Assembly (NCBI GenBank): GCA_947589405.1 | Contig: CANQBT010000032.1 | Span: 1-17,688, forward strand | Direction of reading: 5' to 3' | Length of the DNA: 17,688 bases | DNA from: an uncultured Clostridia bacterium | GTDB lineage: Bacteria > Bacillota > Clostridia > Lachnospirales > CAG-274 | In this document: piece by piece, positions 15,117 through 17,688 of the stretch | Layout of the letters: each line of letters starts with the position of its first letter | How positions within the stretch are numbered: position 1 is the first letter of the stretch | Notes under the pieces: generated by a model | The model's database searches: none | The model's input: only the letters and a program-made list of their open reading frames with translations | What the model was told of the DNA's origin: nothing | Position numbers and translations under genes: made by a program

Positions 15117-15692
15117 GTGAAAACAGATCTCAGAACAATAAAGAGCAGAAGAGCCATAAAACAAGCGTTTCTTCAGCTTATGAATGAAAAGGGCTACAAC
15201 AACGTTACAATAACGGATATTGCTGATAGAGCTCTTATAAACAGAAAGACCTTTTATATGCATTATGATACAAAGCAGGCTTTGTATGATGAGATATGCA
15301 ATGAACTTATAGAATTGCTGGATCCCGAATCCACAATGAAAACACTTCATGAGCTGGAGGGACACGAGCAGAGGAAGCCTGTTATAAGGCTGCTTATGAA
15401 TATAAGGCGGGAGAAGGACGTATTTTCCGTACTTATAAATGATGAGAACAATATGACGTTTCTGCGTAAGCTTTGCGATAAGATAGCGCCTGTTATACTT
15501 ATGGAGACCCACAGCCACAAGGATATTATACTTATGGACGAAGAGCTGCTTATAGAGGTGTATTGCACACTTTTTGTGCTTATGCTGAAGTGGTGGATCA
15601 AAAATGACCATACGGAACCCGATATGGCAATAGATCTGATACTGGAATTCTTTTCAAGAAAGCCTTTGGAGCTGCTGGGGATAAGCTTCTGA
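15117..15692 (+). CDS. TetR-family transcriptional regulator
   Basis: This encodes a 191-residue DNA-binding protein. The N-terminal helix-turn-helix is typical: TITDIADRALINRKTFYMHY (31-50) followed by DTKQALYDEI. The C-terminal part, with conserved-looking WW and aromatic residues near 155, would bind the ligand and form the dimer. It starts with GTG; AGGAGG eight bases upstream supports this. It is divergent from the adaptor-pump operon with about 200 bases between start codons, the common arrangement for a local repressor of an efflux pump that responds to a pump substrate. No terminator is seen before repeat copy 3, whose hairpins may end the transcript. Confidence 0.9.
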   Translation: MKTDLRTIKSRRAIKQAFLQLMNEKGYNNVTITDIADRALINRKTFYMHYDTKQALYDEICNELIELLDPESTMKTLHELEGHEQRKPVIRLLMNIRREKDVFSVLINDENNMTFLRKLCDKIAPVILMETHSHKDIILMDEELLIEVYCTLFVLMLKWWIKNDHTEPDMAIDLILEFFSRKPLELLGISF

Positions 15693-15739
15693 CATTGGTT
15701 GTGTGGATAGATGTGGTTGGTGGATTTTTGTTTAGGGTA

Positions 15740-15998
15740 TCGACCCTTCAGTCAGCGCAGCTCAAAGTCTTATTATTTCAAAACCCTTTGACTGCGCTGA
15801 CAGCTTCCCTTCTCTGAAGGGACGCCTTAGTATAACACGCCTCAAATGTTTTTATAATGCTGAAAAACCTGCTTTATTTCTAACTAAGGAAATAAGAAGA
15901 GCGAAACCCTGAGCTTCCCCTTCAGAGAAGGGGAAGTGGCAGCCCAACCACTTCGTTAAATTGAATGTACTTTTGTATTGGGCTGCCGATAGGGTCGA
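15740..15998 (+). repeat. Structured dispersed repeat, copy 3 (complete)
   Basis: It has TCGACCC and GGGTCGA ends. The first long hairpin (15753-15799) has a different stem from copies 1 and 2: CAGCGCAG/CTGCGCTG, a bulged C at the same position (15761), then TCAAAG/CTTTGA. The invariant 30-nt block is at 15801-15830, followed by the AT-rich centre with TATAATG and CTAACTAAG. CTTCCCCTT/AAGGGGAAG forms a nine-pair hairpin, and the last long hairpin is GCAGCCCAA/TTGGGCTGC (15939-15986). It fills most of the space between two convergent genes. The 47 bases before it hold nothing I recognise. Confidence 0.85.
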
Positions 15999-16005
15999 AC
16001 ACACA

Positions 16006-16032
16006 TTTTCCCGTGACCGGGTCACAGGAAAA
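16006..16032. repeat. 27-bp palindrome next to repeat copy 3
   Basis: Same sequence as 2702-2728 except for one base (C at 16012), which breaks one pair. It lies seven bases beyond the repeat end and seven bases beyond the stop codon of the minus-strand ferritin-like gene. With T before and A after the stem on both strands it is not a standard terminator, though it could fold in the 3' end of that transcript. Confidence 0.8.
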
Positions 16033-16038
16033 AATCCA

Positions 16039-16455
16039 CTACTTGTTTTTACTGTACATAAAATTCAATCTTGCAGCGTGGTTCTGTTCGTCTGTTATTA
16101 TTTCCTGGAGATAGTTTTTGAACCGTTTATTTTCAAGGGCAAAGAGTATGGGTCTGTACAGCTCCACACCTTCAAGCTCCTTATCTATGGACTCAGCGAT
16201 ACGGGTCAACACATCTCTTTGTTCATTTGCAGGCTCCTTTTTATCGGACGGCTCATATTCCTTTCCTTCAAGCTCTCTATACATTTCGGACAGCATACTT
16301 TTGTGCTTGTTCTCATCAAGACATATCTGCCTGAGCCTTTCCTTATCGTCAATATCATTTACATCTGCGGCAAGTTTTTCATAAAAGTCAACAGTTCTTA
16401 TTTCATTTTCCAGAGCGTCCTTCACAAGCTCCGTCAGATATTTATTAGGATACAT
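16039..16455 (-). CDS. Small ferritin-like (rubrerythrin-type) diiron protein
   Basis: This encodes a 138-residue, all-helical protein. It has the spacing of a ferritin-like four-helix bundle: glutamates in helix 1 (Glu16/Glu18, with Tyr25), ExxH at Glu48-His51, glutamates in helix 3 (Glu95/Glu98, with Tyr100) and ExxH at Glu123-His126. These would bind two irons. It lacks the C-terminal rubredoxin domain of classical rubrerythrin, so any electron donor is separate. Likely roles are peroxide or oxygen defence or iron handling in an anaerobe; substrate not determined. GGGAG stands seven bases before the ATG. It is a single gene, divergent from the ParB-like gene and convergent with the TetR-type gene. 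Confidence 0.75.
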   Translation of the reverse strand: MYPNKYLTELVKDALENEIRTVDFYEKLAADVNDIDDKERLRQICLDENKHKSMLSEMYRELEGKEYEPSDKKEPANEQRDVLTRIAESIDKELEGVELYRPILFALENKRFKNYLQEIITDEQNHAARLNFMYSKNK

Positions 16456-16526
16456 ACAATCACTCCCGACATATATTTATTTATATGCCCTATAGCCATA
16501 AAATGTGCATTTTTTGTTTTTGTATT

Positions 16527-16538
16527 ATTTTGTCATAA
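16527..16538 (-). promoter_or_regulatory. 12-bp motif shared with the putP-like upstream repeats
   Basis: TTATGACAAAAT on the minus strand, 72 bases before the ferritin-like ATG, is identical to the first 12 bases of the two putP-like direct repeats. A weak TATAAA (16485-16480) could be the -10 box, but no good -35 is seen. AT-rich, so chance remains possible. Confidence 0.3.
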
Positions 16539-16565
16539 GGGGTAATAATTTAGCACACACATTTT

Positions 16566-16594
16566 TTGGCAATATTTGGTAAATATGGTATAAT
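16566..16594 (+). promoter_or_regulatory. Strong promoter of the ParB-like gene
   Basis: TTGGCA (16566-16571), 17 bases, TATAAT (16589-16594), with TG at 16586-16587 forming an extended -10. The leader would be about 120 bases and includes a small TTCGG/CCGAA hairpin (16691-16709) just before the ribosome site. Confidence 0.78.
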
Positions 16595-16723
16595 TTAAAT
16601 CAGCTAATATTGATCTCCGCCATATTTTTGCTTTTGTATACATAGAAAATATAACAATATAAGTCCGCAGTTTATATTCAAGTGATAAGGTTCGGTTTAT
16701 ATATCCGAAAGGAGGATATTATA

Positions 16724-17533
16724 ATGACAACAAATATATATAAGGGAAATGAGGTCATATATCTGCCGGCAGACAAGATACTGCCCAATCCCTATCAATC
16801 CCGCAGCAATCCCTGTCGTGATAATTTGAACGAGCTTGTAGCCTCTGTCAAAAGATACGGAGTGCTACAGCCCATAAGCGTAAGACTTATAAATAACCGC
16901 CTTTATGAGCTGGTTTTTGGAGAAAGGCGGCTCAGAGCCACAAAGCTTGCAGGCCTTGAGAGCATACCGGCAATAGTTATAGAGCTAAGCGACAGAGATG
17001 CGGCAGCAGTCACCATGTCAGAAAATATACAGCGTTCCGATCTCCACTATCTGGAGGAGGCAGAAGGCATAAGGATACTGTACGAAGGCTTCAAGTACAG
17101 CATAAATGAGATCTCACACATACTGTCAATATCAGAGGAGAGAATAAAAGAGCTTTTGAGATTTTGTTCTCTCAGCAGCGATGTAAGAGCACTCCTTTCG
17201 GAAAAGGCTGTGCCTATGGAAAGCGCCGCTCTTTTGCTCAGAACAGATGACAGCGCACTTCAGAGAGACATAATAGATAAGATAAGCAGATCGGGATTGA
17301 GCAGGGAAAAGGCGGAGATATTGGTAAACAGCGCCATAAGGACTCACCGCATAGCGGGAAATACTGAGAAAATAAACTCCGGCATAAAAAAGTATTTCAG
17401 CGATATAAGGCTTTTTACAAATACGATAAAACAGGCTGTAGGGCTTATGAACGAATCGGGAATGGAAACGGCATATGAAATGGAAAAGAACAATAACGAA
17501 TATCTTATAAATATAAAGGTAAAGATACAATAG
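16724..17533 (+). CDS. ParB/Spo0J/Noc-like CTP-dependent DNA-binding protein
   Basis: This encodes 269 residues with the ParB N-terminal CTP-binding domain: PNPYQSR (21-27), GVLQPISVR (46-54), GERRLRA (66-72) and ENIQR (100-104), all intact. A helix-turn-helix (about 126-148, SINEISHILSISEERIKELL) would read a parS- or NBS-like site. The C-terminus (about 220-269, IRLFTNTIKQAVGLMNESGM and a charged end) would dimerise. Function is chromosome segregation or nucleoid occlusion; motifs do not decide which. The ATG at 16724 is preceded by AAAGGAGG, whereas the upstream in-frame ATG at 16682 has no such site. No parA gene lies beside it in the window and I saw no parS-like palindrome here. It has its own promoter. 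Confidence 0.9.
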   Translation: MTTNIYKGNEVIYLPADKILPNPYQSRSNPCRDNLNELVASVKRYGVLQPISVRLINNRLYELVFGERRLRATKLAGLESIPAIVIELSDRDAAAVTMSENIQRSDLHYLEEAEGIRILYEGFKYSINEISHILSISEERIKELLRFCSLSSDVRALLSEKAVPMESAALLLRTDDSALQRDIIDKISRSGLSREKAEILVNSAIRTHRIAGNTEKINSGIKKYFSDIRLFTNTIKQAVGLMNESGMETAYEMEKNNNEYLINIKVKIQ

Positions 17534-17609
17534 TTTGTTCAAATAGCTGTAGATAGTCTTTTCTGACTGTCAAAAAAATAATATTCAGACAGCAATATAA
17601 ATTAAAATA

Positions 17610-17688
17610 GTGAACAGCTTTCAAAAAAGCGTCGCAGACTTTAATCCGCAAGAGGGATTCACTCCCTCTGAGGACAGGAACTTTACTG
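17610..17688 (+). other. Possible start of a further gene, cut by the window edge (very uncertain)
   Basis: A GTG at 17610 opens a frame of 26 codons to the edge (MNSFQKSVADFNPQEGF...). No ribosome site precedes it, another plus-strand frame is also open, and I recognise no family. AGAGGGA/TCCCTCT (17651-17669) forms a hairpin here, so an RNA element on either strand is an alternative. Confidence 0.15.

Noticed and set aside
14991..15611. 206-codon minus-strand frame opposite the TetR-type gene
   Set aside because: It is a mirror frame of a gene with a recognisable helix-turn-helix; its product resembles nothing and crosses the divergent promoters.
15740..15998. Insertion sequence with a transposase
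   Set aside because: The element is about 255 bp with no coding frame, so it could only be a non-autonomous element; I see no clear target-site duplication.
16006..16032. Intrinsic terminator of the ferritin-like gene
   Set aside because: On the minus strand the T run comes before the stem and A bases follow it, which is the reverse of a terminator.
15961..16545. 194-codon plus-strand frame
   Set aside because: It runs antisense through the ferritin-like gene and into repeat copy 3, with hydrophobic low-information content and no ribosome site.
17550..17595. Terminator after the ParB-like gene
   Set aside because: Only about five pairs (CTGTC/GACAG) with a long AT loop and no T tract after the stem.

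Overview
The window looks like part of a chromosome of an anaerobic, low-to-moderate-GC Clostridia bacterium. A fibre-degrading gut member of the Oscillospiraceae or Lachnospiraceae is most likely. The pointers are an extracellular pectate lyase with a dockerin-like tail, strong GGAGG-type ribosome sites, heavy use of ATA and AGA codons, a lipoprotein-type RND adaptor with no outer-membrane partner, a Clostridia-type ParB-like protein, and intergenic regions full of hairpin repeats. I cannot name the species.

Layout. 1-2190 (+) is the 3' part of a modular pectate lyase gene, closed by a terminator. 2191-3022 has no gene and carries a dispersed structured repeat (copy 1), a 27-bp palindrome, a second repeat type made of small hairpin units, and the terminator of the next gene. 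3023-4483 (-) is a sodium/proline symporter (putP-like) with a readable promoter and a pair of 17-bp direct repeats upstream. 4484-5207 holds repeat copy 2, a second copy of the small-hairpin repeat and a hairpin-rich leader. 5208-8685 (+) is typA/bipA followed closely by a MurJ/YtgP-type lipid flippase gene. 8768-10392 (+) is an overlapping pair of RimK-like ATP-grasp ligase genes. 10480-14918 (-) is a two-gene RND export operon (adaptor lipoprotein, then pump), diverging from a TetR-family regulator gene at 15117-15692 (+). 15693-16038 holds repeat copy 3 and a second copy of the palindrome. 16039-16455 (-) is a small ferritin-like protein gene. 16724-17533 (+) is a ParB/Noc-like gene with a strong promoter. 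The last 155 bases hold no clear gene.

How parts fit together. The TetR-type gene, the promoters facing away from it and two palindromes form a plausible self-contained export/regulation module. TypA, the flippase and the ATP-grasp pair are co-directional. The flippase is tightly coupled to typA, whereas the ligase pair lies behind a strong hairpin and may be a separate unit.

The most unusual content is not protein-coding. Three copies of a roughly 255-bp element with TCGACC/GGTCGA ends share an identical 30-nt block, yet carry hairpins whose stems differ in sequence while staying paired. In the 5' hairpin even a one-base bulge keeps its place. This points to selection on, or a mechanism that copies, secondary structure. 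The overlapping pair of ATP-grasp ligases, the second with altered active-site positions, is the most interesting protein-level observation.
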